NCBI RefSeq assembly: GCF_025354435.1 | Contig: NZ_JANXMU010000073.1 | Location: 1 to 64,000, forward strand | Direction: 5' to 3' | Length of the DNA: 64,000 nt | Source of the DNA: Rhodoferax sp. | Lineage (GTDB): Bacteria > Pseudomonadota > Gammaproteobacteria > Burkholderiales > Burkholderiaceae_C | The notes under the pieces: generated by a model | Seen by the model: the letters and a program-made list of their open reading frames with translations, nothing else | Databases searched by the model: none | What the model was told of the DNA's origin: nothing | Position numbers and translations under genes: made by a program | Part shown: positions 43,897-53,506 of the stretch, in pieces | Position numbering within the stretch: the first letter of the stretch is position 1 | Layout: every line of letters starts with the position of its first letter

Positions 43897-45189
43897 ATGA
43901 ACGCCCTCAACATCGCCGAATACACCCAATCGCTCGGTTTACAAGCAAAAGTAGCCTCTGCGCAGATGGCGCGTGCGCCTGCAGCTATTAAAAATGTAGC
44001 TTTGCGCGCTCTGGCCCGCTTGCTGCGCGAGAGCACCGCTGCGCTGCAAACCGAGAATGCCAAAGATCTGGACCGCGCCCGCGCCGCCGGGCTGGCCGCG
44101 CCCCTGGTGGACCGCCTCAAGCTCAGCCCGCAAACGCTGGAAACCTGCGCCCAGGGTTGCGAGCAGCTGGCGGCCATGGCCGACAGCATTGGCGAGATCA
44201 TCGGCCTGCAGCAGCAGCCCAGCGGCATCCGCGTAGGCCAGATGCGCGTGCCGATTGGCGTGTTCGGTATGATTTTTGAGAGCCGCCCGAATGTGACTAT
44301 CGAGGCCGCCAGCCTGTCGATCAAAAGCGGCAACGCCTGCATCCTGCGCGGCGGCTCCGAGGCTATCGACTCCAACAAAGCGCTGGCGCTGCTGGTGCAA
44401 CAGGCGCTGCTGGAAGCTGGGTTGCCAGCCGATGCGGTGCAACTGGTGCAAACCACCGACCGCGAAGTGGTGGGCCAGCTGATCACCATGCCCCAGTATG
44501 TGGACGTGGTAATTCCGCGCGGCGGCAAGGGCCTGATCGAGCGCATCAGCCGCGATGCCAAGGTGCCGGTGATCAAGCACCTGGACGGCAACTGCCATGT
44601 GTACGTGGACGACCCCAGCGACATCGCCATGGCGGTCACTGTGGCCGACAACGCCAAGACCAGCAAGTACAGTCCTTGTAACGCCACCGAAGGCCTGCTG
44701 GTAGCGCGTGGCGTGGCGGCAGAGTTCTTGCCGCTGATCGGTGCAATTTATGCAAAAAAGGGTGTAGAAATGCGCTGCGATCCGGCTGCAGCGCAGATAT
44801 TGCTTGCGCATGATGCTATCAAAATAAATGCAAAAATCATAGCAGCTACCGAGCAGGACTGGTACGAGGAGTACCTGGCCCCCATCATCAGCATCAAGGT
44901 GGTCGAGGGCGTGGACGAAGCCATCGCCCACATCAACCAGTATTCATCACACCACACCGATGCCATCCTGACCCGCGACCATATGCACGCCCAGCAGTTT
45001 CTGCGCGAGGTGGACTCGGCCAGCGTGATGGTCAACACCAGCACCCGGTTTGCCGATGGCTTCGAGTACGGGCTGGGGGCGGAAATTGGCATCAGCACCG
45101 ACAAGTTCCACGCCCGTGGCCCGGTCGGTCTGGCCGGGCTGACCTCGTTGAAATACGTGGTGCTGGGCCAGGGAGAAGTCAGGCTGTAG
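43897..45189 (+). CDS. proA: Glutamate-5-semialdehyde dehydrogenase (gamma-glutamyl phosphate reductase)
   Basis: A 430-residue NADPH-dependent enzyme of proline synthesis. '[20 protein letters not shown]' and '[19 protein letters not shown]' bind the cofactor. '[20 protein letters not shown]' holds the catalytic Cys. '[20 protein letters not shown]' is also typical. Two AT-rich patches (43974-44010, 44795-44862) resemble parts of family A repeats in frame. A family B repeat starts right behind its TAG stop. Confidence 0.96.
   Translation: MNALNIAEYTQSLGLQAKVASAQMARAPAAIKNVALRALARLLRESTAALQTENAKDLDRARAAGLAAPLVDRLKLSPQTLETCAQGCEQLAAMADSIGEIIGLQQQPSGIRVGQMRVPIGVFGMIFESRPNVTIEAASLSIKSGNACILRGGSEAIDSNKALALLVQQALLEAGLPADAVQLVQTTDREVVGQLITMPQYVDVVIPRGGKGLIERISRDAKVPVIKHLDGNCHVYVDDPSDIAMAVTVADNAKTSKYSPCNATEGLLVARGVAAEFLPLIGAIYAKKGVEMRCDPAAAQILLAHDAIKINAKIIAATEQDWYEEYLAPIISIKVVEGVDEAIAHINQYSSHHTDAILTRDHMHAQQFLREVDSASVMVNTSTRFADGFEYGLGAEIGISTDKFHARGPVGLAGLTSLKYVVLGQGEVRL
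44795..44862 (-). repeat. Family A-like AT-rich patch inside proA
   Basis: GATATTGCTTGCGC...GATGCTATCAAAATAAATGCAAAAATCATAGCAGCTAC resembles the inverted TAGC half of family A, in a reverse-type order. It is strikingly AT-rich within a GC-rich gene but keeps the frame. The match is weaker than in mtnN. Confidence 0.4.
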
Positions 45190-45360
45190 CACGCCCCCAG
45201 GCTTGTTCACTGCCCCGAAATCGGCTTGCAAAGCGGAGGACGCAGGTAACCGCGCCCACCCCCCCCTCGCATAGGTTTGAAAAACCAATGTGACATGCAG
45301 GGGCAACACCAGCAGCCTGGCAAAGCCAGTTCTGCGGTGTTTCTGGAAGAGGCCGGCGCG
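45188..45360 (+). repeat. Dispersed GC-rich repeat, family B (behind proA)
   Basis: Begins at the proA TAG stop: CACGCCCCCAGGCTTG..., then an interrupted central part with extra sequence (45215-45295), then GGGGCAACACCAGCAGCCTGGC and GCCAGTTCTGCGGTGTTTCTGGAAG. It is a longer, diverged copy of the elements at 24160 and 36482. Confidence 0.75.
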
Positions 45361-45466
45361 TTTTTAAGCGGGGTTGGCGGCTTGTAACCCGCCGTTCTGC
45401 CCCAAATTACGGGCCTTAATGGACTCTAAAATTCCATCGTCGTTTTACACAGCAACAAGGGCCTCC

Positions 45467-46756
45467 ATGGTTCCCCATCTTATTACTGCGCTTACCGGCC
45501 CGATCAACGAACTTGAGCAGCGCATCCTCGACTCCATGCCAGCCATCGAACGCTGGTTCCGGCTGGAGTGGATGGAGCACACACCGCCGTTCTACAGCTC
45601 GGTGGACATCCGCAACGCGGGCTTCAAGCTGGCCCCGGTGGACACCAACCTGTTCCCCCGCGGCTGGAACAACCTGACCCCGCAAATGCTGCCGTTGGCC
45701 GTGCAATCTGCCATGGCCGCTATTGAGAAGATCTGCCCCGAGGCTAAAAACCTGCTGCTGATCCCCGAGAACGACACCCGCAGCACCTTCTACCTATCGA
45801 ACGTGGCGCAGTTACAGCGCATCTTCCACATGGCCGGGTTGAATGTACGGGTGGGTTCGATCAGCCCTGACATCAAGGAAACCACGGTCATCAACCTGCC
45901 CAACGGCGAACAGGTGACGCTGGAGCCGGTGATCCGTACCAAGCGCCGTCTGGGGCTGAAAGACTTCGACCCCTGCACCATCCTGCTCAACAATGACCTG
46001 ATGGCCGGCCCGCCCGGCATCCTGGAAGAGCTGCACGAGCAGTACCTGCTGCCGCCGCTGCACGCTGGAGGCTCGGTGCGCCGCAAAAGCAAGCATTTCC
46101 GCAGCTACGAAGAGCTGGCCAAGCGCCTGGGCAAGCTGCTGGGCATTGATCCCTGGCTGATCAATCCGATGTTCAACCAGTGTGGTGCGGTGGACATGGC
46201 GCAGGGCCAGGGCCTGGACTGCCTGACCACCAATGTGGATGCGCTGCTGGGCAAGATCCGCCGCAAGTACAAAGAGTACGGCATCAACGAGAAGCCGTTT
46301 GTGATCGTCAAGTCCGACAGCGGCGCCCCCGGCATGGGCATCATGACGGTGCGCGACGTGAAAGACTTGGCAGTGCTGCACCACCGGGCCAAAACCACGG
46401 CGGGCAAGGGCGCGCCGCAGGTAGTGGATGCCATCATCCAGGAAGGCGTGCTGACCAACGAGCGTATCAACGACGCGGTTGCCGAGCCTGTGGTCTACAT
46501 GATGGACCGCTACGTGGTGGGCGGCTTCTACCGTATCCACGCCGAGCGCGGGGTGGACGAGAACCTCAACGCCCCCGGCTCCAGCTACGTGCCACTGGCT
46601 TTTGCCGACAACGCCCACCTGCCGCAGGTCGGTATGCGCCCAGGTGCCAGTGCGCCGAACCGCTTTTATATGTACGGTGTGGTGGGTCGCCTGGCCATGG
46701 CGGCGGCCAGCTACGAGCTGGAAGCGACCGATCCGGATGCAGAGACCTACGATTGA
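45467..46756 (+). CDS. gshA: Glutamate-cysteine ligase, proteobacterial GshA type
   Basis: A 429-residue enzyme for the first step of glutathione synthesis. It belongs to the ATP-grasp-like type found in beta- and some alphaproteobacteria rather than to E. coli GshA. Conserved stretches are 'PVDTNLFPRGWNNLTPQML', 'LIPENDTRSTFYLSNVAQL' and 'KSDSGAPGMGIMTVRDVKD'. ATG 45467 gives MVPHLITALTGPINELEQR, the usual start. The 277-bp gap before it is filled by a family B repeat. Confidence 0.92.
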   Translation: MVPHLITALTGPINELEQRILDSMPAIERWFRLEWMEHTPPFYSSVDIRNAGFKLAPVDTNLFPRGWNNLTPQMLPLAVQSAMAAIEKICPEAKNLLLIPENDTRSTFYLSNVAQLQRIFHMAGLNVRVGSISPDIKETTVINLPNGEQVTLEPVIRTKRRLGLKDFDPCTILLNNDLMAGPPGILEELHEQYLLPPLHAGGSVRRKSKHFRSYEELAKRLGKLLGIDPWLINPMFNQCGAVDMAQGQGLDCLTTNVDALLGKIRRKYKEYGINEKPFVIVKSDSGAPGMGIMTVRDVKDLAVLHHRAKTTAGKGAPQVVDAIIQEGVLTNERINDAVAEPVVYMMDRYVVGGFYRIHAERGVDENLNAPGSSYVPLAFADNAHLPQVGMRPGASAPNRFYMYGVVGRLAMAAASYELEATDPDAETYD

Positions 46757-46910
46757 CTAGCACATTTTTATAAGTTGCTGCACCGCAACATAAATCGGTT
46801 CTAGGGGCTCTACCCCGCTTGCACGTGGGATTCTGGGGCGCAAAATACGCTTCCCAAAGTTTATGGAACCCCGCCGACCCTTCTGGGGTCATTTAGACGG
46901 GACCTCATTA

Positions 46911-48779
46911 GTGCAAAGTTCAAAATCTTCGCTGTCGGCGCTTACCCTTGGCGCGCTAGGTGTGGTTTACGGCGATATCGGCACCTCTGCCCTTTACGCG
47001 TTTAAAGAAGTCTTCGCCCATGGCCATGTGCAGGTCATAGAGGCCAATGTGCTGGGTGTGTTGTCACTCTTTTTCTGGGCGCTGATGGTGGTGGTGTCGC
47101 TCAAATACGTGGTGCTCATCATGCGCGCCGACAACGAGGGCGAGGGCGGCTTGATGGCGCTGCTGGCGCTGGCGGCCGAATCGGTCAAGGACAGCCCCCG
47201 CTTGCGGCGCGCCTTGCTGATGCTGGGCGTGTTTGGCCTGGCGCTGTTTTTTGGTGACGGGGTCATCACCCCCGCCATCTCGGTGCTGTCGGCGGTTGAG
47301 GGTATGGAAATCATTACCCCCGGCGCTGCTCCGTATGTGAAACCCATTGCGCTGGTGGTGCTGGTGCTGTTGTTTATGGTGCAGCGCCGTGGTACGGGCG
47401 ATATCGGCAAGTTCTTCGGCCCCATCACCCTGCTGTGGTTTGCGGTGCTGGCCATCGCGGGCATACACCAGATCGTGCGCAACCCGGTGGTGCTGTGGGC
47501 GCTGTCGCCGGTGTATGCCCTGCAGTTTGGCTTTGCCCACCTGCACATCGCCTTCATCACGCTGGGTGCGGTGTTTCTGTGCCTGACCGGGGCTGAGGCC
47601 CTATATGCCGACATGGGCCACTTTGGCAAGAACCCGATCCGTCTGGCCTGGTTTGCGGTGGTCATGCCCGCCCTGGTGCTGAACTATTTTGGCCAGGGTG
47701 CCCTGGTGCTGCTGGACCCGAGCGCTGCCGAAAACCCGTTCTTTCTGATGTTCCCCGACTGGGCGCTGATTCCTACCGTGGTGCTGGCCACTGCCGCCAC
47801 CGTGATCGCTTCGCAGGCGTTGATTTCAGGCGCTTTCTCCGCCACCAAGCAAACCATCCAGATGGGTTACCTGCCGCGCCTGACCATCCTGCACACCTCT
47901 GTGCGCGACACCGGGCAAATTTACGTGCCCGCGGTCAACTGGTTGCTGTTGGCCGGGGTGATTGCCGCCGTGCTGATGTTCGGCTCGTCGGACGCACTGG
48001 CCGCCGCCTACGGCATTTCGGTCAGCCTGCTGATGGTGATCACTACGGTGCTGACCTTCTACGTGGTGCGCTATGGCTGGGGCTATTCACTGCCCCTGTG
48101 CATTGCAGCTACCGGTTTCTTCCTGCTGGTGGATATGGTGTTTTTTGCCTCCAACTCGCTCAAGATAATGCAAGGCGGTTGGTTCCCCCTGGCGATGGCA
48201 CTGATTTTGTATGTGGTGATGTCCACCTGGAAAGATGGCCGCCGCCTGCTGGCCGAAAAGCAGCGTGAAAGCGCTATGGACCTGAAGGGCTTTCTGGACT
48301 CGGTCTTCATCAGCCCGCCTGTGCGCGTAGAAGGTACCGCGGTATTTTTGACCGCCGAAGCCTCTACCGTGCCCAATGCCTTGCTGCATAACCTCAAACA
48401 CAACAAGGTGTTGCACGAGCACAACCTGTTTGTTACCGTCCACAACCATCCTATCCCCTGGATCGGCATGGGCAAGCGCATCGAAGTCGAGGCGCTGGGC
48501 CACAAATGCTGGCAGGTCATCATCCACTATGGCTTCAAAAACACCCCCGACATTCCCAAGGCGCTGGAACACATCCGGGGCCGGGGCTGCGAGCTGGAGG
48601 TCATGACCACCAGCTATTTTCTGTCGCGCGATACGGTCATCCCCACTCTTGGTGGTGGCATGGCCCCCTGGCGCGAAAAACTATTTGCGCAAATGCACCA
48701 CAATGCCAGCGCCGCAGCCGACTTTTTGCGACTACCCAATAACGCGGTAGTAGAGCTGGGTTCCAAAATCGAGATCTAA
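46911..48779 (+). CDS. kup: Potassium uptake transporter Kup
   Basis: A 622-residue membrane protein, the length of E. coli Kup. About twelve membrane helices precede a C-terminal cytoplasmic domain. '[20 protein letters not shown]' is the family signature. Other motifs are '[20 protein letters not shown]' and '[20 protein letters not shown]'. I chose the GTG at 46911, giving [14 protein letters not shown], which fits relatives; an ATG 48 bases upstream would add 16 residues. Neither has a good ribosome site. Confidence 0.95.
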   Translation: MQSSKSSLSALTLGALGVVYGDIGTSALYAFKEVFAHGHVQVIEANVLGVLSLFFWALMVVVSLKYVVLIMRADNEGEGGLMALLALAAESVKDSPRLRRALLMLGVFGLALFFGDGVITPAISVLSAVEGMEIITPGAAPYVKPIALVVLVLLFMVQRRGTGDIGKFFGPITLLWFAVLAIAGIHQIVRNPVVLWALSPVYALQFGFAHLHIAFITLGAVFLCLTGAEALYADMGHFGKNPIRLAWFAVVMPALVLNYFGQGALVLLDPSAAENPFFLMFPDWALIPTVVLATAATVIASQALISGAFSATKQTIQMGYLPRLTILHTSVRDTGQIYVPAVNWLLLAGVIAAVLMFGSSDALAAAYGISVSLLMVITTVLTFYVVRYGWGYSLPLCIAATGFFLLVDMVFFASNSLKIMQGGWFPLAMALILYVVMSTWKDGRRLLAEKQRESAMDLKGFLDSVFISPPVRVEGTAVFLTAEASTVPNALLHNLKHNKVLHEHNLFVTVHNHPIPWIGMGKRIEVEALGHKCWQVIIHYGFKNTPDIPKALEHIRGRGCELEVMTTSYFLSRDTVIPTLGGGMAPWREKLFAQMHHNASAAADFLRLPNNAVVELGSKIEI

Positions 48780-48780
48780 A

Positions 48781-50385
48781 TTGTCCGCTACCGCCGCTTC
48801 GACCAGCCTGAATTTTGATGTTTTGATCGTGGGCAGCGGCCTGGCAGGCCTCAGTGCCGCGCTGCTGCTGGCCCCCACCCACCGGGTGGCCGTGCTCACC
48901 AAGCGCGGCATGGCAGACGGTGCCAGCGCCTGGGCCCAGGGCGGCATTGCCGCCGTGCTGGGCCAGGGCGACAGTTTTGCCTCGCATGTGGACGACACTC
49001 TGGTCGCGGGGGGCGGCCTGTGCGATGTGGATGCCACCCGCTTTGTGGTTGAGCATGCGCCCGAATGCATTGCCTGGCTGCAGTCCATGGGTGTACCGTT
49101 TTCTACCGAAGACGGTGCGCTGCACCTGACCCGAGAGGGTGGCCACAGCCACCGCCGCATCGTCCACGCCACCGATGCCACCGGGGCTGCCGTGCAGGCC
49201 ACCATGATGGCCCAGGTGCGCAGCCACCCGCAGATCACCCTGTTTGAAAACCACACCCTGGTGGACCTCATTATCGGCAGCAAGCTTGGCCTGCCCCAAC
49301 AGGGCTGCGTGGGCCTGTACGCGCTGGATGCAGACACCGACCAAGTGCTCACCTTCAGCGCCCCCAACACTATCCTGGCCACTGGAGGCGCAGGCAAGGT
49401 TTACCTGTACACCACCAACCCTGATACCGCTACAGGCGACGGCATTGCCGCCGCCTGGCGCGCAGGTTGCCGGGTGGCGAACATGGAATTCATTCAGTTC
49501 CACCCCACCTGCCTGTACCACCCGCACGCCAAATCGTTTTTGATTTCTGAGGCCGTGCGCGGCGAAGGTGGCCGGCTGTTGCGCCCCGATGGCAGCCGCT
49601 TCATGCCCGAACACGACGCGCGCGCCGAACTGGCCCCGCGCGACGTGGTAGCCCGCGCCATCGACTTCGAGATGAAGAAGGGCGGCTTCGACTGCGTCTA
49701 CCTCGACATCTCGCACCAGCCGAAAGCCTTTTTGCTGGAGCATTTTCCGAACATTTACGCCCGCTGCTTGGAGCTGGGTATCGACATCGCCCTCCAGCCC
49801 ATCCCCGTCGTGCCCGCCGCCCACTACACCTGCGGCGGCGTGCTGACCGACCTGGAAGGCCGCACCGACGTGTCTGGCCTGTACGCCTTGGGCGAGGCCG
49901 CCTGCACTGGCCTGCACGGTGCCAACCGGCTGGCCAGCAATTCGCTGCTGGAATGCATGGTGTTTGCCCGTGCTGCCGCGCAGGCCATGGCGGCTGTAGA
50001 CCGAGCCCCCGCACCCCAACTCCCTGCCTGGGACGACAGCCAGGTGATCGACAGTGACGAACTGGTGGTGATCTCGCACAATTGGGACGAACTGCGCCGC
50101 TTCATGTGGGACTATGTGGGCATAGTGCGCACTAACAAGCGCCTGGACCGCGCCGCCCACCGCATCGCCCTGCTGCAAAGCGAAATCGACGAGTTCTACG
50201 CCCGCCACCACGTCACCCGCGACCTGCTGGAGCTGCGTAACCTGGTCCAGGTGGCCGACCTGATCGTGCGTAGCGCCCGCACCCGGCAGGAAAGCCGGGG
50301 CCTGCATTTCAGCCGCGACTACCCTGGGCTGGCGGCAACAGCGGAGGCTACGGTTCTGGTTCCCGAAAACGTAAGTCAGTCGTAA
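48781..50385 (+). CDS. nadB: L-aspartate oxidase
   Basis: A 534-residue flavoenzyme that makes iminoaspartate for NAD synthesis. '[19 protein letters not shown]' binds FAD. '[20 protein letters not shown]', '[20 protein letters not shown]' and '[20 protein letters not shown]' are conserved catalytic and flavin-binding regions. The start is TTG, one base after the kup stop. Its partner nadA lies at the right end of the window on the other strand. Confidence 0.95.
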   Translation: MSATAASTSLNFDVLIVGSGLAGLSAALLLAPTHRVAVLTKRGMADGASAWAQGGIAAVLGQGDSFASHVDDTLVAGGGLCDVDATRFVVEHAPECIAWLQSMGVPFSTEDGALHLTREGGHSHRRIVHATDATGAAVQATMMAQVRSHPQITLFENHTLVDLIIGSKLGLPQQGCVGLYALDADTDQVLTFSAPNTILATGGAGKVYLYTTNPDTATGDGIAAAWRAGCRVANMEFIQFHPTCLYHPHAKSFLISEAVRGEGGRLLRPDGSRFMPEHDARAELAPRDVVARAIDFEMKKGGFDCVYLDISHQPKAFLLEHFPNIYARCLELGIDIALQPIPVVPAAHYTCGGVLTDLEGRTDVSGLYALGEAACTGLHGANRLASNSLLECMVFARAAAQAMAAVDRAPAPQLPAWDDSQVIDSDELVVISHNWDELRRFMWDYVGIVRTNKRLDRAAHRIALLQSEIDEFYARHHVTRDLLELRNLVQVADLIVRSARTRQESRGLHFSRDYPGLAATAEATVLVPENVSQS

Positions 50386-50915
50386 CGTTGTCGCGAAAGT
50401 GTGAGGTTTTTATTTTTTAAAAGGCTCATTTCGCCAGACGATTTGTATCTGCCGTGGAGCCGTTCGTTCACACTAGGTGGCGTATCGCCATGCCACTGTA
50501 ATACGGTGCGCACATACCATTTTGTGCATGCAGAACCTGGATTTTCTGCTTTTTAAAAAACGGCAAAATTCAATGGATGGCGATCCCGAGCGAAAGAATT
50601 TCTGCTGTATTCGCCTGCGACAACCCGCGTGTGGGGTAGTTTTTTATCCAGACAATTGTTACGGTGCATACAATTTTTTCCGGGAAAATGTTTACATTCC
50701 ATTTCCGCTTGGACGGGTGGGCACTAATCCTTAACGGTTAGCCCACCAAATTTCGGACCGAGCGGCTTGCGCATTTCCTCCTCTTGTAGTTGACAAAGGT
50801 GACGCACTTGCATGTGTTGTCATTTATATGTTTGTATGCACGTAAATTATTTATATTTATAGAGTGTAAATATACAAAATGGCAAGGGGTGCTTTAACAA
50901 TCCATTCTTTTCAAG
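50386..50915. other. AT-rich 530-bp gap before the polysaccharide gene cluster
   Basis: No credible gene is present. The stretch is markedly AT-rich against its surroundings. Near its right end there is a perfect 8-bp inverted repeat TATATTTA-N7-TAAATATA (50852-50874), 41 bases before the next start codon, and a TTGACA at about 50789. It is the only space for the promoter of the downstream overlapping genes, so a regulator site here is plausible. Confidence 0.5.
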
Positions 50916-52385
50916 ATGCCCCTTTACTCCGTCTCTGCTGTTGTGTCCTCCAAAGCTACCGCCTATGCCCTGTGCAATTTGCCGGTGCTAGCGCTTGTAA
51001 GTTTTGCATCAGGCGCGCAGGCCGATACGGGTGCCTCCTTGGGCTATGTCCTGACCAGCCCGTTTGGTGCCGTGTGGGCCTGGTCTCTGGTGAGCATGAT
51101 GGGCATCGTCATGCTGCTGCTGACGGTCTACACCTTGCGACACTACGTGTTTTCCATCAACCGGCTGTTTGGTCACCAGCGCCATCCGTACGCCAGCATC
51201 GTCACCGCCAATTGGCCAAGGGTGACCATTTTTGTGGCAGCCCATAACGAAGAAGACGTGATCCAGGATTGCCTGGAAAACCTCATGCGGGTGGACTATC
51301 CGGCGGACCGTATGGTCATCATGCCTGTCAACGACCGCTCCAGTGACCGCACCCGCGAGATCATCGATGCCGTGGTGGCACGCTTTCCGGGCCGCATCAC
51401 ACCGTTCCACCGGGTCAGCGGTAAGCCTGGCAAGGCGGCGGCCTTGAAGGATGCCACGGCGCTGATCGACACTGACTTCATCATTGTTTTTGATGCCGAT
51501 TACATGCCCTCGCGTGGCCTGATTCGTCGGTTGATGGCGCCCTTCTTTGATCCCGAGGTGGGCGCAGTGATGGGTCGGGTGGTGCCGCACAACGTGGGAG
51601 CCAATTTGTTGACCCGGTTACTGGATCTGGAGCGCTCTGGCGGTTACCAGGTGGACCAGCAAGCGCGCATGAACCTCGGCCTGGTGCCGCAATACGGCGG
51701 TACGGTGGGCGGCATCCGCATCAGTGCGTTGCAGTCGGTGGGTGGCTGGCATGACGACGTGCTGGCTGAAGACACCGATTTGACCTACCGCCTGCTGCTG
51801 GGCGGCTGGTTAACCGTTTACCACAACCGGGCCGAATGCTACGAAGAAGTGCCGCAGAACTGGGCGGTGCGCATGCGCCAGATCAAACGCTGGTCCAAAG
51901 GGCATAACCAGGCGCTGGTGCGCCACGGTGGTGCTTTGCTGCGCAATCCGGCGCTGGGTCTGATCGAGCGGCTAGACGGGTTTTTGCTGCTGGGTGTCTA
52001 CATGATGTCGCCTATCTTGCTGTTTGGCTGGGTGCTCAGTCTGCTGATGTATTTCACGGTGTCGATGCAGGTACTGGCACCCGCGCTGCTGCTGATTGCC
52101 TTCATGGCGCACAGCGCGCTGGGTAACTTTGCCGCGTTTTTTGAGATCGCTACGGCGGTGCACCTGGACCGCTCGCGCCAGCGCATCCATTTGTTGGCGT
52201 TTACGTTCATGGGCTTCATCGTGAGCGCCGTTGCCATTGCCCAGTCGGTGCTTGAGCAGTTGCTGCTGGATCGATTGCCCGGTCGTGGTTTCCATTGGGA
52301 CAAAACGGTGCGCTACCGCCGCCCCGTGGCATCCCCTGCCACGCCCATCCCGCTGTTGTCGGTGTCCACAGAGATACAGCCATGA
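50916..52385 (+). CDS. Family 2 glycosyltransferase, processive polysaccharide synthase type
   Basis: A 489-residue membrane protein. Two N-terminal hydrophobic stretches (about 15-35 and 48-75) lead into a GT-A domain from residue 100: 'VTIFVAAHNEEDVIQDCLEN', 'VNDRSSDRT' (first Asp), 'FDADYMPSRG' (DxD-like), 'LAEDTDLTYRL' (catalytic Asp in ED) and 'QIKRWSKGH' (the Q-x-x-RW motif of processive synthases such as BcsA, PgaC and HasA). Three or four further membrane helices follow. E. coli YaiP belongs to the same broad family. It is the first gene of an overlapping set and most likely polymerises the sugar. The sugar is unknown, but a UDP-GlcNAc epimerase downstream suggests a HexNAc. The start has no clear ribosome site. 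Confidence 0.88.
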   Translation: MPLYSVSAVVSSKATAYALCNLPVLALVSFASGAQADTGASLGYVLTSPFGAVWAWSLVSMMGIVMLLLTVYTLRHYVFSINRLFGHQRHPYASIVTANWPRVTIFVAAHNEEDVIQDCLENLMRVDYPADRMVIMPVNDRSSDRTREIIDAVVARFPGRITPFHRVSGKPGKAAALKDATALIDTDFIIVFDADYMPSRGLIRRLMAPFFDPEVGAVMGRVVPHNVGANLLTRLLDLERSGGYQVDQQARMNLGLVPQYGGTVGGIRISALQSVGGWHDDVLAEDTDLTYRLLLGGWLTVYHNRAECYEEVPQNWAVRMRQIKRWSKGHNQALVRHGGALLRNPALGLIERLDGFLLLGVYMMSPILLFGWVLSLLMYFTVSMQVLAPALLLIAFMAHSALGNFAAFFEIATAVHLDRSRQRIHLLAFTFMGFIVSAVAIAQSVLEQLLLDRLPGRGFHWDKTVRYRRPVASPATPIPLLSVSTEIQP

Positions 52386-53506
52386 TGTTGTCCTTGTTGG
52401 TCGGACTGGCGTTGCTGGTGATGGTGTTGCCGCTGATGCCGGCATTGCGCGAGTGGAGGCGGCCCCGCGATGTAGTACCGCTCAAAATTGACGAAACCGA
52501 TGCCCTCGATCCACTCTACCTGGCCCATAGTTTTGCCGCGTTGTTGGCTGAGGCCGTCAAGGTGGGGGCCACGCATATGGGCGGTTCCGGCATCGCCCAT
52601 ATGGCGCGCGGTGCGAATGGCGTGCCGCTGCTGGCGACCGAAGTGGCCGCCGGTCGTACCGACCGCTTGTGGCATATCCAGGGCGATGTCCAACTGCCTG
52701 AAAACATGGGCTTTTATGCCGAGGTGTCGGCCTCTGCTGGCCTGCATACTGCGGCGCACAACGTCTACCGCGCGCTGTGGGCCGGGGGGCAGGCCACGTT
52801 GGCACCTTTTTGTACGGTGCTGCGCTGGGCGCATGGTCGCGAGTTGCATGTCGGCACCGGTTGCCATTTAGCGGGGCGCGTGACAGCCCAGGACACACTG
52901 GCGGTTGAGCCTGGGGTATTTTTTATGCTGTTGCATGCTTCCCGCATCGACTTTGTGGCGCAGCGCGGCAGCCTTCGCGCCCGTGGGCCGGAGCCGGTTT
53001 TGTCCTGTGTTGCCATGACCGACTGGCCCGCTGGTGCGGTGTGGAGCCCTCCAGCACGCCGCGCCTTTGCGCGGTCTGCGTTGCGGATCGAAGACCGCCG
53101 TGCATGGCATGGGGACGTGGTGTGTTTGGCCGATCTGGATTTAGGTGCACATTGCCAGGCAGACGGTAGCCTGAAAGCGCGCGGTGACCTGCATGTGGGC
53201 GCTGGCTGCCACATCAGTGGGAGTGTGGTGGCTGACGGCGCTGTTCATTTGGCTGCGAACTGCGTGGTGCTGGGGGCGGTGTTGTCCGAGGTGGCGATTG
53301 TGGTTGGTCCTGGCTGCACGGTTGGCGCGCCTGGCGCGCCTGCGACCATCACCGCGCCACACATCGAGATCGCACCAGGGGTTACGGTCTACGGCACGCT
53401 CTGGGCCGAGAAAAAAGGCTGGACCGCAGAGGCCGCGACCTTTATCCCCGCGTCGGCGGCGGGCCAGTCCTCGCGCATCTTGCCTGCACACGGGGTGCTG
53501 GCATGA
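52382..53506 (+). CDS. Membrane-anchored protein with bactofilin/beta-helix-like repeats
   Basis: A 374-residue protein. An N-terminal membrane helix ('MMLSLLVGLALLVMVLPLMP') is followed by repeated short strands of the type seen in polymer-forming and hexapeptide beta-helix proteins: 'LHVGTGCHLAGRVTAQDTLA', 'LHVGAGCHISGSVVADGAVH', 'IVVGPGCTVGAPGAPATI' and 'IEIAPGVTVYGTLWAEK'. I do not recognise a precise family. Start overlaps the synthase stop (ATGA) and its end overlaps the next gene, so it belongs to the polysaccharide operon. It could be a structural scaffold for the synthase, or an acyl-type modifying enzyme; no catalytic residues are evident. Confidence 0.65.
   Translation: MMLSLLVGLALLVMVLPLMPALREWRRPRDVVPLKIDETDALDPLYLAHSFAALLAEAVKVGATHMGGSGIAHMARGANGVPLLATEVAAGRTDRLWHIQGDVQLPENMGFYAEVSASAGLHTAAHNVYRALWAGGQATLAPFCTVLRWAHGRELHVGTGCHLAGRVTAQDTLAVEPGVFFMLLHASRIDFVAQRGSLRARGPEPVLSCVAMTDWPAGAVWSPPARRAFARSALRIEDRRAWHGDVVCLADLDLGAHCQADGSLKARGDLHVGAGCHISGSVVADGAVHLAANCVVLGAVLSEVAIVVGPGCTVGAPGAPATITAPHIEIAPGVTVYGTLWAEKKGWTAEAATFIPASAAGQSSRILPAHGVLA

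Noticed and set aside
50477-50734. An 85-codon open frame in the AT-rich gap before the polysaccharide cluster
   Set aside because: No ribosome site, no recognisable family, and a composition that suggests chance; left as unannotated gap.
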